Origin: Apostichopus japonicus
Taxonomy: Eukaryota > Echinodermata > Holothuroidea > Aspidochirotida > Stichopodidae
DNA: 64,000 nucleotides
Direction: 5' to 3'
Assembly (NCBI RefSeq): GCF_037975245.1
Contig: NC_092573.1
Coordinates: 14,220,001 to 14,284,000, forward strand
The notes beneath the pieces were generated by a model that was not told the origin of the DNA, did no database searches, and saw only the letters and a list, made by a program, of their open reading frames with translations. Shown one piece after another: positions 13,301 through 22,165 of the stretch. The translations under genes were made by a program, and so were the position numbers. Every line of letters starts with the position of its first letter. Positions within the stretch are counted from its first letter, which is position 1.

Positions 13301-15056
13301 ATGCACCTTAACTGTTGCCAAGGTTTACAATCGTCAATATCGTCATCATTAAAATTAGCTTTGTATAACTGTACGCATTCACACCAGTAGAATCACTGTG
13401 GTCGAGTGGTACGGACTTCGGTTCGTGACGCAAGATTCGGGGGTTCGATTCCTACCTTCGCCTGATTAGTCCCAAAAGGACGAAACCGGTCGTGAAGTGG
13501 ATTTTTTTCTGGTGTGTTATTCTTTATTTATTTACTATATACATTTTGCTGCTCCGCTCGTAAGTGTATTAATTATTCGACTGTAGTATATATATAAATA
13601 TATATATATATAAATATATATATATTATTAGAGAAAACCAGAGAAATAAGATATGACTCATAATTGACAAATAAAGAGTAAGTTTTAGAAAATATATTGG
13701 AATTTTCGGTCCCCCTGGGACCTTCGTCAGCAATACTTGGCAGTCGAATGAGAAGTACAAAATGTGTCACAATGAAAATATGACGCTAGATAAGTGTAAG
13801 TTGCAATGATGGAATTAAAACCAAATAAACCATGACTATACAGGAAGCGGATTAAGGAGCAAAGAACGGATTACATATGCTTGTAGATCTGCTTCTCCGC
13901 AAATGTCTCCCACAATGATTTGACCAAATTTGGACGAAAGGATGTTTTATTAACGGCATCAGATCTGGTGTGCGTATGCCTCTGTGAGGCCTACTGAGCC
14001 TCCTTGTTAAATGACGTCATTCAGTCAAGGGTTCACAGTGGAATAAGGTGACCATATGGACATGTGGACATCAAGGGTTAATATACATACACTGTACATT
14101 GAAAAAAGGCATTTTGATGGTCACTCAGTATTTTGGTTGTCTAGGTTTCCAGAATTGCTCCAACGTTAATTACAGGCTATGAAATTATTCAGCGATCTGG
14201 GTTGCCTAGCTTTATCTGTGAGTCATGCATGAAATGTATGTATGTAGCCTAGTTGTAAACAGTCACAGCTCAGCCTTAGTTCAAGCTGAGGAGGCCAATC
14301 AAGGAAACTTGAAATTATTCATGGTATTTCAAAAAACTTCATGGATATTCCAGGGAAGACACATAAATGCGGGGGCAATTCCGTGGACACTCTTAATCCG
14401 GGGACGACGCATGAAAAATGGGGACTGTCCCCGTAAATCGGGACGTCTGGTCAGATAGAAGTTCATTAAACTATCTTTAGCTTTCACAAAACTTACAAAA
14501 ATGTTTCTTGCCATGTTGAAAAACTGCAGACTTCAAATTTTGATGCAAACTTCTATTTAACCATAAGAACAGTGGACTGCAAGTTTTGATTGACCTTTGC
14601 CGTTGACGTTTTAGGGTCAACCGTCAGAGGTCATTAAACCCAGAACTTTGGGTTTTTATTTAAAAAAAACCCACTGATTTCGTCTAAGTTATCATACTTT
14701 TAATTTCTACATTGTATTAAATTTCCAAGATCAGTTGAGTTTCAAAGTTAACAAAGAAACTGTGTAGCAAACTGCTCTTAAACTGTAAAGGTCTTGCACT
14801 TCAAACTTGGTTGGTGGTAAGTAATGGCATAAGACCAAAAATCGTAGATGAAACCTGCAAATCCCTAAATCGCATCATTGTTAATGTTTGTTATTTAAAG
14901 TTAATCACAATATTTCTTCTTCTTCCATTTTAGCATGAGTACTCCAGGCGTGTGGCGGTAGAAGAAAGTGCATCGGGGGAGGCAGAAGACATCAAGATGA
15001 AGGACATGACGATTGTAGAAGATAAAGAGAGTTCTACCTACGCTACTTTTGAATAA
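82..15056 (+). CDS. SRCR-domain single-pass membrane receptor, copy 1 (4 exons: 82-202, 9683-10012, 10528-10793, 14934-15056)
   Basis: Predicted cell-surface receptor of 279 residues. Seen: exon 1 encodes a signal peptide with likely cleavage after CQA near residue 35; exon 2 is an SRCR domain (about 41-150) with [24 protein letters not shown] and LGVIC motifs; exon 3 gives a short stalk, a hydrophobic membrane segment (about 159-185) with Asp164, a KRGK stop-transfer and a Pro/Ser/Asn-rich juxtamembrane region; exon 4 gives a 40-residue acidic tail ending in STYATF. Donors are gtaagt, gtaagt and gtaaga; acceptors end in AG; phases 1, 1, 0 agree and the total is 840 nt. The first ATG (82) is used, but Met at residues 14 or 17 would also leave a signal peptide. 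Known: SRCR receptors bind microbial or endogenous ligands and are greatly expanded in echinoderms. Ligand and signalling are unknown. Confidence 0.8.
1424..2935 (-). mobile_element. Kolobok-like DNA transposon A (TTAA target, THAP relic)
   Basis: Termini are AGAGGTTATGAAATG and its exact reverse complement, flanked on both sides by TTAA (1420-1423, 2936-2939). Unit 3 has the empty site near 52,900 with a single TTAA in the same flanking sequence, which fixes the boundaries. TTAA duplication together with a THAP-type domain inside is known for the Kolobok superfamily. 1,512 bp, so non-autonomous or internally deleted; no transposase recognised. Confidence 0.8.
2460..2603 (-). pseudogene. THAP zinc-finger relic in element A
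   Basis: Reads [25 protein letters not shown] then TGA where element B has CGA. The first THAP Cys is Tyr here, so the C2CH zinc site is broken. Confidence 0.65.
3940..5832 (+). pseudogene. Decayed multi-exon gene of a Cys-rich (CXC-like) invertebrate family, nested in intron 1 of copy 1
   Basis: Exon 4073-4364 is open for 97 codons (contains [20 protein letters not shown]) and ends at a gtaagc donor. A last exon starts after a CCTCCTCAG acceptor near 5456: [45 protein letters not shown], then Cys-rich [16 protein letters not shown] (5,716-5,718) interrupts the Cys-rich part; the same frame continues [16 protein letters not shown] and an acidic end to about 5,832. The PPTKDAL...WM...PDxxL...Cys-rich pattern recurs in uncharacterised invertebrate proteins, as I recall it. 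A possible middle exon lies around 5,053-5,195. Function unknown. Confidence 0.5.
5224..5290. repeat. Possible hAT-type terminus fragment
   Basis: The segment CAGGGGTGGATCTAGGA followed by G/C runs resembles ends of hAT-like MITEs. No partner end or target duplication was found. Confidence 0.25.
5833..8369. other. Non-coding intron 1 of copy 1
   Basis: I see no credible gene here. From about 7,725 on, the sequence is homologous to intron 1 of copy 2 (from 27,785). A G-run lies at 7,303-7,312. Confidence 0.5.
8370..8880 (+). repeat. Tandem array of ~170-bp units, three copies
   Basis: Each unit contains GATGCAAGGGGACT, GAGCGGATCAGTCGTT, the CCCAGGTTCTTTCC/GGGTGACTTTT box and an AAACAGATCAC-like start. 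Unit 2 has two units at 29,310-29,685, unit 3 has one at about 51,535-51,680, and a partial one lies at about 330-400. Confidence 0.75.
9683..10012 (+). CDS. Copy 1 exon 2: SRCR domain
   Basis: A 330-nt symmetric phase-1 exon encoding one SRCR domain. Four canonical cysteines are present (VVC, IKC, LDC, VIC, i.e. C3, C5, C6, C8). C1, C4, C2 and C7 positions are non-Cys: GTIS replaces GTVC and SWKHD replaces the C7 region. Confidence 0.85.
10140..10332. repeat. AT microsatellite, intron 2 of copy 1
   Basis: About 190 bp of (AT)n with TTTATA interruptions, directly after a segment shared by all three intron 2 copies. Confidence 0.95.
10528..10793 (+). CDS. Copy 1 exon 3: stalk, transmembrane segment and Pro/Ser-rich tail
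   Basis: It encodes a roughly 26-residue hydrophobic stretch with an Asp six residues after the Trp, then AKRGK. The cytoplasmic part contains a 66-nt (22-codon) internal duplication giving two related motifs, GYFTQI and NYITPI. The exon ends in phase 0 before gtaaga. Confidence 0.8.
10981..11121. repeat. AT-rich microsatellite, intron 3 of copy 1
   Basis: Imperfect (AT)n with ATAA and ATGT interruptions. Confidence 0.9.
11122..13380. other. Intron 3 of copy 1, no gene seen
   Basis: The first ~450 bp match copy 2 (32.5-33.0 kb). From about 11,570 the sequence is absent from copy 2 and I recognise no coding region. Confidence 0.5.
13390..13520 (+). mobile_element. tRNA-headed short retroposon with a hammerhead-like tail
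   Basis: An A-box-like TGGTCGAGTGG (about 13,399) and an exact B-box consensus GGTTCGATTCC (13,442-13,452) are followed within four bases by a hammerhead-type fold, then a T-run. This order (Pol III head, then hammerhead) is known from schistosome Sα SINE-like elements. Full ends were not resolved. Confidence 0.6.
13456..13497 (+). ncRNA. Hammerhead-ribozyme-like motif (decayed core)
   Basis: Stem I CTTCGC/GTGAAG (6 bp, one G·U), core CTGATTA (consensus CUGANGA, G8 replaced by U), stem II GTCC/GGAC with loop CAAAA, then GAAA, palindromic CCGG as a minimal stem III, then UC and the cleavage position after C13491. All helices and the GAAA are intact; loss of G8 predicts little or no activity. 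Confidence 0.6.
13588..13628. repeat. Short AT microsatellite
   Basis: About 40 bp of TATA/TAAATA. The sequence just before it matches the flank of the 32.1-kb microsatellite in copy 2. Confidence 0.85.
13694..13736 (-). ncRNA. Hammerhead-ribozyme-like motif (core intact, one extra base)
   Basis: On the minus strand: stem I GTATTG/CAATAT (6 bp, one G·U), perfect core CTGACGA, one extra A, stem II GGTCCC/GGGACC with loop AGG, GAAA, two-base AT, then TC. The same extra A after the core occurs in the Penelope-like copy at 17,287-17,325. Confidence 0.6.
14934..15056 (+). CDS. Copy 1 exon 4: cytoplasmic tail and stop
   Basis: 41 codons including TAA, starting after a TTTTAG acceptor at HEYSRRV and ending STYATFE. 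The run [13 protein letters not shown] is shared with the other copies. An AATAAA hexamer overlaps the stop codon. Confidence 0.72.
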   Translation, partial: HEYSRRVAVEESASGEAEDIKMKDMTIVEDKESSTYATFE

Positions 15057-15524
15057 AGACAAACCAAAATGGTGGACTACCAGTAAAACATAGCCACCTT
15101 GTTTTACCATATCTAGTTGGAATGGATATAGTCCATTGTATTTCATAGGGTTAGTCTATGATGATATATGTTGTGAAACGGGTTTTTAAAAATATTTTTT
15201 TATAGCTTGCTAAGTGTCAGTCACATTTGGATATGACCTACGACCGCATAAGAGGTGTTACTTTCTATTGTAGCTATGAACATTAAACTAGCCTTTGGTC
15301 AACAACATTTGCCTAAAGCTGAAGAAGCTAAAGAGGAGGCAAAACTTTCAATTGGCCATCTTTAGTAGTAATAGTAAACTGAATCTATTATCAGCAGACT
15401 ATTGGTGCATGAATAGCCACTTGACGGCATTTATATGAACCACTATAGTTCCTTGTTTTAATGGAGGGAAAGTAGAATCTGTTATTATCAAGTTTTGGTA
15501 TTTAAACGCAACAGGTTGATTTAA

Positions 15525-16401
15525 AGGAATTGTCTGGTGGAAATTTTCATACATTATCCTTGTAGTTATTATTTTTTTTTTCTAACCATTTGAAAATTGT
15601 CCCCATTCGACATTTTCTTCTTGTAGAAATCTGGTTTTCAAATAGTTTCTCACCAAAAGCACCGTTTGTTCGAACGCATCAATTTGGTGATTGACGTAGT
15701 GCAGGCAAATAGGCAAAACAAGCGACTTGAAGTTAGCACTCCTATTTCCGCAGCAAATACACTCTCGTGTGTACACGCACAGGTGATTGCCTATTATCAA
15801 TACGTTCATATCGCGAACGTATACAGCCTACTATTCCATGCCCAGTTGGTATACGTACGTAGCGTTGCACATACACTCTCGCACTCAAACCACAGTACAT
15901 AAACTGTTCTTTGAAATCGCTGAGATAAAATTCACGGATCAACTTTACAGTAAAAGGAAACTTGAAAAGTATTCGGAACATCAAAATAACTTGGCGGAAC
16001 CACTTGGCGGAATCGATGTCAGGGCAGAACGTAGTACTGAGAAGCTTAGGCTTCGCAGAACTGTCCGATTGTAAACGTTAGAGCAGCCTACATGCGAACA
16101 TTCTTCGCATTGGAGCTGAACATCGCAATGTAAACAACGAAGAGTCTGCTGTTCAAACTTATCTTGTGTTACACAAAGGCCACGAAACCATTGATCTACT
16201 ACATATATGGCGGCTTAAGGAGTTTATAAAAACATATCTAATTTATAATAAGAAATTTCACCAACAATTAAGGAAGAAATTAAGCTTAATACAAACGCGC
16301 TTTTTGCTGTGATTACTGTAGGTACTGTATGGAGCGTGGGTTATGTCGCGAATAACTTATCGTTTTTTAAGGTAAATTCTTAGAGCTACCAGACATTCCT
16401 T
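15525..16401. mobile_element. TTAA-flanked non-autonomous DNA transposon C
   Basis: Ends AGGAATTGTCTGGTGG and, inverted, AAGGAATGTCTGGTAG; flanked by TTAA at 15,521-15,524 and 16,402-16,405. Unit 2 has the empty site (single TTAA followed by GCCTAAC) at about 35,620. TTAA targets fit Kolobok or piggyBac; the AGG ends differ from the CCC of piggyBac. No transposase; the short open frames inside look accidental. Confidence 0.72.
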
Positions 16402-17286
16402 TTAAGCCTAACAAAGAGAGGGTTCTAGTTTTACTCAGATATGACTAAAACAAAGATGTGATATACTGCTTTTTATCAGATACGTTCGTCGTGTTTTACC
16501 GAGGGTGCCGTGCAGGTGTTCTTTTCTCTCGGGTTTCTTTCAAGACAGCTTTATAATTAGTTACGTTTATCGGTCACCGGCTCTTGTAAAATATAACCTT
16601 TCTTTATGCTTTTTTTATATCCAAGAAACATAAGCGTATTTTAAATAACAACTAATGAATGTTTTCATTAATTTCTATAAAAGACACTTTTCTTGGGGGT
16701 TTACGAGTATTAATCATGCAATTCACAAATCTCGAATTTTCAAACTTATCGATATTGCCTTTGTTATTAAGAATCCAACTTGCAGACTAACGGTACAAAG
16801 TATAGTCAAAACAAGGAACAAATTGTTTATAGGATCTAAATATTGAATTGAATTTCCATTTACTACAATCAACTCAAAAAGCTACTTACAATAGAAAATG
16901 ACTATATTGACAATAGAAAGAATATTAAATATATGTTTATTGATACAAGGACATAGTCTGTCTTTCTTTCTATTGTTCATTCCAAATGTAGCCAAATTGG
17001 AGTACAACAAAGGTTTTTTGATTACTTGTGTATAAGCTTAACGTTAGAAGGAAGATGCATAAGCTGTATTCTCCATTGAATTGATTCTTACCACACAATG
17101 ACATCTACCTATTCCCTATACATCGGAATGCAATTGCGATGACCAGGGAAATCAACGTTAATACTACAACTTAGATGTTTAAAAGGAACGTCATATATAA
17201 CATAGGATTTAAAAATAAAATATAACTGTTAGCAAACCGCTTATCCACTAAAGAGCCTGTGTAGGAGAATGTGTAAAAGCAAGTTG

Positions 17287-17325
17287 GCCTGACGTTTCGA
17301 TCCTAGCAGGATCTTCTTCAAAGGC
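17287..17325 (-). ncRNA. Hammerhead-like motif in the Penelope-like terminal region
   Basis: Minus strand: stem I GCCT/AGGC, core TTGAAGA (C3 replaced by U), an extra A, stem II GATCC/GGATC with loop TGCTA, GAAA, CG, then TC. Penelope-like elements are known to carry minimal type I hammerheads in their terminal repeats. Confidence 0.6.
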
Positions 17326-17329
17326 TAAA

Positions 17330-17665
17330 TGACAAGTAACAGTAACAGAAGGGACAAAAACAAGCACAGAATACAGACAGTTAATGAGCATGGTGAACAC
17401 AAGGAGATAGATGTAAGGTGATTAGTAGACAAGGGATGGAGAGAAGAAAGAAAGAAACCAACAAGGGAAGAGGAGAGGTGGGAGATGAACAGTGGAGGGA
17501 CAAAGAGTGGATAAAGGGAAAGGGGGGGGGGTTGGGAAAATAAACTGGAGAAGGACAAAGAAAGAAAGGTGTGGAGAAAAAAGGGTGGAAGAGAGCTATG
17601 AGAAGAGGAGTGATGAGGGGGGGGGGGGGGGGGAACAAGGGGAGAAGGAAGGGGAGTCAGAAGAA
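17330..17665 (+). repeat. Purine-rich tract in the Penelope-like 3' region
   Basis: Strongly G/A-biased on the + strand, including G-runs at about 17,522-17,530 and 17,619-17,632. Confidence 0.8.
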
Positions 17666-17668
17666 AAG

Positions 17669-19690
17669 TTAGTCATGTCCTTCCTGAATGTTGAGCGCAA
17701 GGGATTGAATGGTGCGCAGGCGTTGCATCCACAGCCTCTCTGTGCTGATTCGTACTAGGTCAGGACGGCTACCTAAGGATTCAATCCCCTGTAGGGACAT
17801 GTTATTAATGGTATGGTTGGGAAGGTTAAAGTGTTCTCCAACTGGGGTCTCAGTCTTCATGGTGTTTACTGTGGATCTGTGACCATAGAATCGCTTCTTG
17901 AGGGTGGTTTTGGTTTCACCATCATACTGGATGCCGAAAACTCTACAAGAGATCAGATATATGACATTAGTGGTTATGCAAGTGATGTGACCCTTAGTCT
18001 TGTATGTGAATTGCATGCTGTGGTTGGTGATGGAATTGGATTCAACAATGTGGTGGCTGCAGATGATGCATCTCGAAGTACGATCACATTTGAAAGTACC
18101 ATGCTGAATGGGTCTAGGGTTAGAAGTTAGAGGTGGAACAGCAGCACGCACAAGAAGGTCTCGTAGGTTGCGTGGTCGTCTGTAGGCGATGATGGGTTTT
18201 CAGGGACGGCTCGTTGGAGTCTATCTGAAGTGAGGAGAATGTTGTGGTTGTTAGGGGTGATTTGCTGAAGAGGAGGAAGATTTGGGTGGAAAATAACAAC
18301 TAGGGGGAGCTTGTTGTTGCAATCTCGTCCCTTTTTGTTCTTCACTGCCAAAGTAGATGATCTGGAAAGGGAGCGGACTCTCTGAATGGCTTTACGCATC
18401 CTTCTGGCACCATGTCCCCTGGCTGTTAGGTGTTTTTTCCAAAGCATCTGTAAGGCGAATGAAAGAGGAATTGTTAGAGCAAATGCGACGAAGACGAAGT
18501 GCTTGACTGTAGGCAATTCCAGACTTGCAGTGACGGGGATGGCAGCTTGAAGAATGGAGATACTGGTGTGTGTCTGTGGGCTCGGTGTATAAGTCTGTAT
18601 AGAAAGAACCGTGTTCCTTGCGAACAGTCACATCTAGAAAGTTAACCTGTTGGTGAGAGTAATCAGAGGTGAATTTGATGGTGCTGTGGAAAGAATTGAT
18701 GTGATTGATGAAGGTGAGCAGGCTATCCTCATCACTGGTCCAAACGAAAAAGATGTCATCAATGTAGCGCCACCAGATAATAGGACGGCAGGGAGCTGTA
18801 CTGAGCATGCGTTCTTCAAGGCTAGACATGAACAGGCAAGCAAAGGAAGGAGGCATCCTGGTACCCATGGCAGTCCCGTGTCTTTGAAGGTAATGCTTGT
18901 CCATGAACGTGAAGTTGTTTTTGGTGAGAACCTGTTGCATGAGAACTTTGATGTCAGAGATGGGTGGACAACGGTGGACCTTCTTAGACAGGGCTGCACA
19001 CGTGGCTGCGATGCCTTCAGCATGAGGGATGTTAGTGTAAAGAGAAGTGACGTCGAAAGAACCGATGATGGCTGTACTAGGGATTTGGTTCTTGATATCT
19101 TAAAGTTTCCCGAGGAAATCTGGAGTGTAAGAGATGTAAGAGTTAATCTGAGGAACTAGAGGTTTGATGAAGTGGTCCACAAACAAGGATATCTTCTCGG
19201 TGGGGGACCCATTACCTGAGATGATAGGCCTACCAGGGTTACCAGGATTGTGAATTTTGGGCAGAAGATAAAACCTGGCTGCCTTACAGTCTGTGGGAGA
19301 AAGGAAAGAAACATCCTTCTTAGAGATCTGGTTCCGCTGGTACATATCAGTGATGGTCTGTTTTATCTGCTGGGAGAAAATAACTGTGGTAACAGAATCA
19401 AGAAGAGTGTAAATATCGCTGTTGGAGAGATGACGCATGGCTTCCTTGATGTAATCCTGTCGATCCTGGATGACAACTGCAGAACCTTTGTCGGCTGGCT
19501 TGATGATAATGTCACTGCGAGACATCAGTGAGGAGAGTGCTGTACGCTCATTTCTTGGGAGGTTGTCGTGTGTTCTGCGCAGAGGAGAGTTTGACTGGTT
19601 AGTCTCAGAGCTGACGACTTGTGTGTAGACTTCATAGGATTTAATCAGATTCGTTGTACACAGTTGCTGTACGAGGTTCTTAGGAGACAA
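17669..19690 (-). pseudogene. Penelope-like polyprotein (RT + GIY-YIG), one stop and two frameshifts
   Basis: From the N-terminal side: IIIKPADKGSAVVIQD, then FYLLPKIHNPGNPGRPIISG and GSPTEKISLFVDHFIKPLV (19.1-19.6 kb); RT motif A SFDVTSLYTNIPH (about 19,022-19,065); TAMGTRMPPSFACLFMSSLE; catalytic WRYIDDIFF (about 18,750-18,770); NFLDVTV; a Cys/His cluster CDRTSRCIICSHH near 18,060-18,090; and GIY-YIG endonuclease IYLISC/FGIQYDGETKTTLKKRFYGH (about 17,900-17,975). A TAA sits at 19,100-19,102 in otherwise continuous frame; frame changes lie near 18,445 and 18,190. Upstream sequence is missing. No longer able to mobilise itself. Confidence 0.88.
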
Positions 19691-19989
19691 ATTGTACTGA
19701 CAAAAAGTAAATGCAAATAACAGCTGGAAAGTAGGAAATATACAAGCAAGCCCACTTATGTAATGTATAACAGTAGTTTAATGGACTATAAAGGTAAATA
19801 TGTTTGTTTTATAACTTTTAGATTTAAACGTGGATGTATGCGAATATAAATATAAACGTGCTTTTCGAACCGATAAACTGAAAGTTTTAGCAAGGTACCC
19901 CCATTCAAAGGTAAAAACGGCAGAGTGTAAAGTAAGTAGAATCACATAATTTGTCTGTCAATGTGCCCCCAATACAACATCATAGATTA

Positions 19990-21740
19990 CCTGAAGTTCC
20001 TTTTTGCAACACTGAAATGCGGAATACTATGTGAAAACTGACGGAAACTGACTTGTAGGAATAACATTTGAACTTCGGCACTATGCTATTAGATTAATTT
20101 CCATCATCTATAGGCCTAAGAAAGTTATTGTCTCTAAACTCTTTCTGGCGCTTTCCTTAACAACATATTACACAGACCCATATGTCTTGAACGCATCTTC
20201 TCGATCATAGCAAATCATGTAACTAATAAAGATATATGTTAAGGGTATGAGCTGTGCAAAATTGATTGTTTCTTAGTTTAAATGAGTCTAATACTGTTCA
20301 TAATAAATAAAAACAAAAATTTCCTAACTCGCCTTATTTTCGATTTCATATACCTACGGACATTGGCTTGTACGTAATGAAAGATGTGGACGAAGGAACG
20401 GAAGGGGGGGGGGGGGATGAGTAATTTCTCCGACTGATTTAAGGATAGGATGTGAACCATTATGTAAGAGCCAGTGAAGAGTCAAGGGTTATATGAGGGT
20501 GTGGCCCTGGCGTCACTGAAGGTGACGCCCATGTAGACGAGCTGGGAATCTTTCAGTCTGTAATTCGCAAGGTTTTGCCAATAAATACTCATAATTTCTA
20601 CGTTGTGCACAGTGTAGCAAAATCACGTGACCTGAAGCATTTGTCTAGACATCCATTCAGTCTTGAGGGTTGCAGGTGGGCTCAATGTTTCATGGATACC
20701 ACAACGAGGTGCACTCGCAAAAGATCGTCGAGATGTATAACAAATAGTGAAGCTTAGATTTGTTAGGAATGCATTTCTTTGTTCAGTAGTACCCTTGTGC
20801 CGAATGAGTTATTAACTTGTAATTTGTGGAGGCATGTTTGGCATTGGAACTCGGGAAACTTGTGAAAAAGATGTGAATTGCCTTGTTTTGAACTTAGAAC
20901 TCAGAAAAGTCAAACGCAAACAAGATCACCATCGGTGGTTGAGCTACGAAGATATAACAAAATATGGAGGGAGAGGGGGGGCGGGGGAGCTGGCGGGGGT
21001 TAGTTCAAAACGTTGAACAGATTGGCTATCTTCGAAAAACGAACTTAGTTACTTTCGTTCATGCTAAGTTGAACTAGATGTGACACTGAAAATTTCAACG
21101 ATTTATCTAAAAATGTGCACACTTTCACAACTTTCACCTTTTTCCTCAGAGTTTGGATTTGTCTAAAAAATTCTGACTTTTGCTCTCGAATTGTCAAACT
21201 TTAATACCGAAGTTTCTGCGTTTTATCTAAAGTTTGACTATTTCAACTTTTTTACTAGTTATTTCAAACGTTCGACTTATGCTATCGTACGTAAGTTGGC
21301 GCAGCATTTCATGCATTAACATCGTTAACGATCATCCTTTATTATTGGTTTGAAGTCGTCAGTATCACATAGTACTGAATATACATATAGATATTACAAA
21401 GAGACCAACATTCTTTTTTCTGTGCGCTACAATTAATAGCAATCGTTGTAGCTTAACGATATCTCGTCATTATTCTTCTACTTGCTTTGAAGTCATCAAT
21501 AGCATTGCAGTGTAAGTCTATTGTACATTTAGATCTTTCAAAGAGAACATTACTCGCTTCCAGTGTGTTGCGATGTAATAAACATTGCAACATTATTGTG
21601 CACTTAAGAATACTCATCCATTGTGCTAATGTCAGTAACGTTGTTTGCAAGGAATGTTTGTTGAAAGTACGGGAATGTATTGCGATGAATACACATTGTA
21701 CAACCGTCACGATAAATTTAATTTATTTGAGAAGTAGGCT
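19990..21740. other. Intergenic spacer
   Basis: No gene recognised. From about 20,300 it is homologous to 44,840 onward in unit 3. G-runs lie at 20,404-20,414 and 20,975-20,990. Confidence 0.5.
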
Positions 21741-21747
21741 ACCTAGT

Positions 21748-22165
21748 CATTGGGCTCAGTGGTAGAGATGTGGACTGGTAACCTGGTGTTCCGAGCTCGA
21801 ATCCATCTGAAGTTACGTATATTTATAACAGTAGACATGGTGGCCGGTGCTATACGGGGTAGATGAACAACTATTGCTCTGCCGGTCGCTTGAGTCGTGC
21901 TATATGGTTCAAGTCAAACTGGGATTTGTAACGCTCTGGTGGTAGTATGACACAATTTGTGGCCTAGGATCCCGTTTTCATTTCTCCTTTGGTGGCGCAG
22001 AAAACCCGGACTGATGCGCAGAGGGTTGGTCTAGGTGGCGTGCGTCAATTCTTGATTATGACCAGGGGTTGAAACACTCTTTTCGACCGGCATGTGTGAA
22101 GCCACCTTCCACTGAATATGTGGCCTGATGAGGCACTATTCTCAAAAAACGGAATGTATGTATGC
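21748..22165 (+). mobile_element. tRNA-headed SINE, copy 1
   Basis: A-box-like GGGCTCAGTGGTAGAG and B-box-like GCTCGAATCC head, a ~350-bp body and a GGAATGTATGTATG end. The same element occupies the homologous place in unit 3, so it predates that duplication. Confidence 0.65.

Larger units (their letters stand above)
17212..19700 (-). mobile_element. Penelope-like retroelement, 5'-truncated and broken
   Basis: Minus-strand element with reverse transcriptase followed by a GIY-YIG endonuclease, the hallmark of endonuclease-bearing Penelope-like elements. Unit 3 lacks nearly all of it, which helps place the left end near 17,212. A hammerhead-like motif lies in the 3' terminal region. Confidence 0.88.
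1..20225 (+). repeat. Segmental duplication unit 1 (partial at left)
   Basis: This unit carries receptor copy 1 and its downstream spacer. Its first bases match the sequence just before exon 1 of copies 2 and 3, so the upstream spacer lies outside the window. Homology to unit 3 can be followed to the shared block near 20,200 (matching about 59,740). Interruptions in the alignment are mostly transposable elements, listed separately. The exon 1 to exon 1 distance to copy 2 is 26.9 kb. Confidence 0.8.

Noticed and set aside
15666-16074. 78- and 95-aa open frames
   Set aside because: They lie inside TTAA element C, overlap each other and opposite-strand frames, and show no family motif.
17325-17758. 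Open frames rich in Ser/Leu/Pro or Gly/Glu
   Set aside because: They are products of the purine-rich tract in the Penelope-like 3' region.
17813-19531. Plus-strand open frames of 93-169 aa
   Set aside because: They are antisense shadows of the Penelope-like coding sequence.
22125-22165. SINE tail as a hammerhead ribozyme
   Set aside because: CTGATGA is present but there is no stem II and CGGAAT replaces CGAAA, so I did not annotate a ribozyme.
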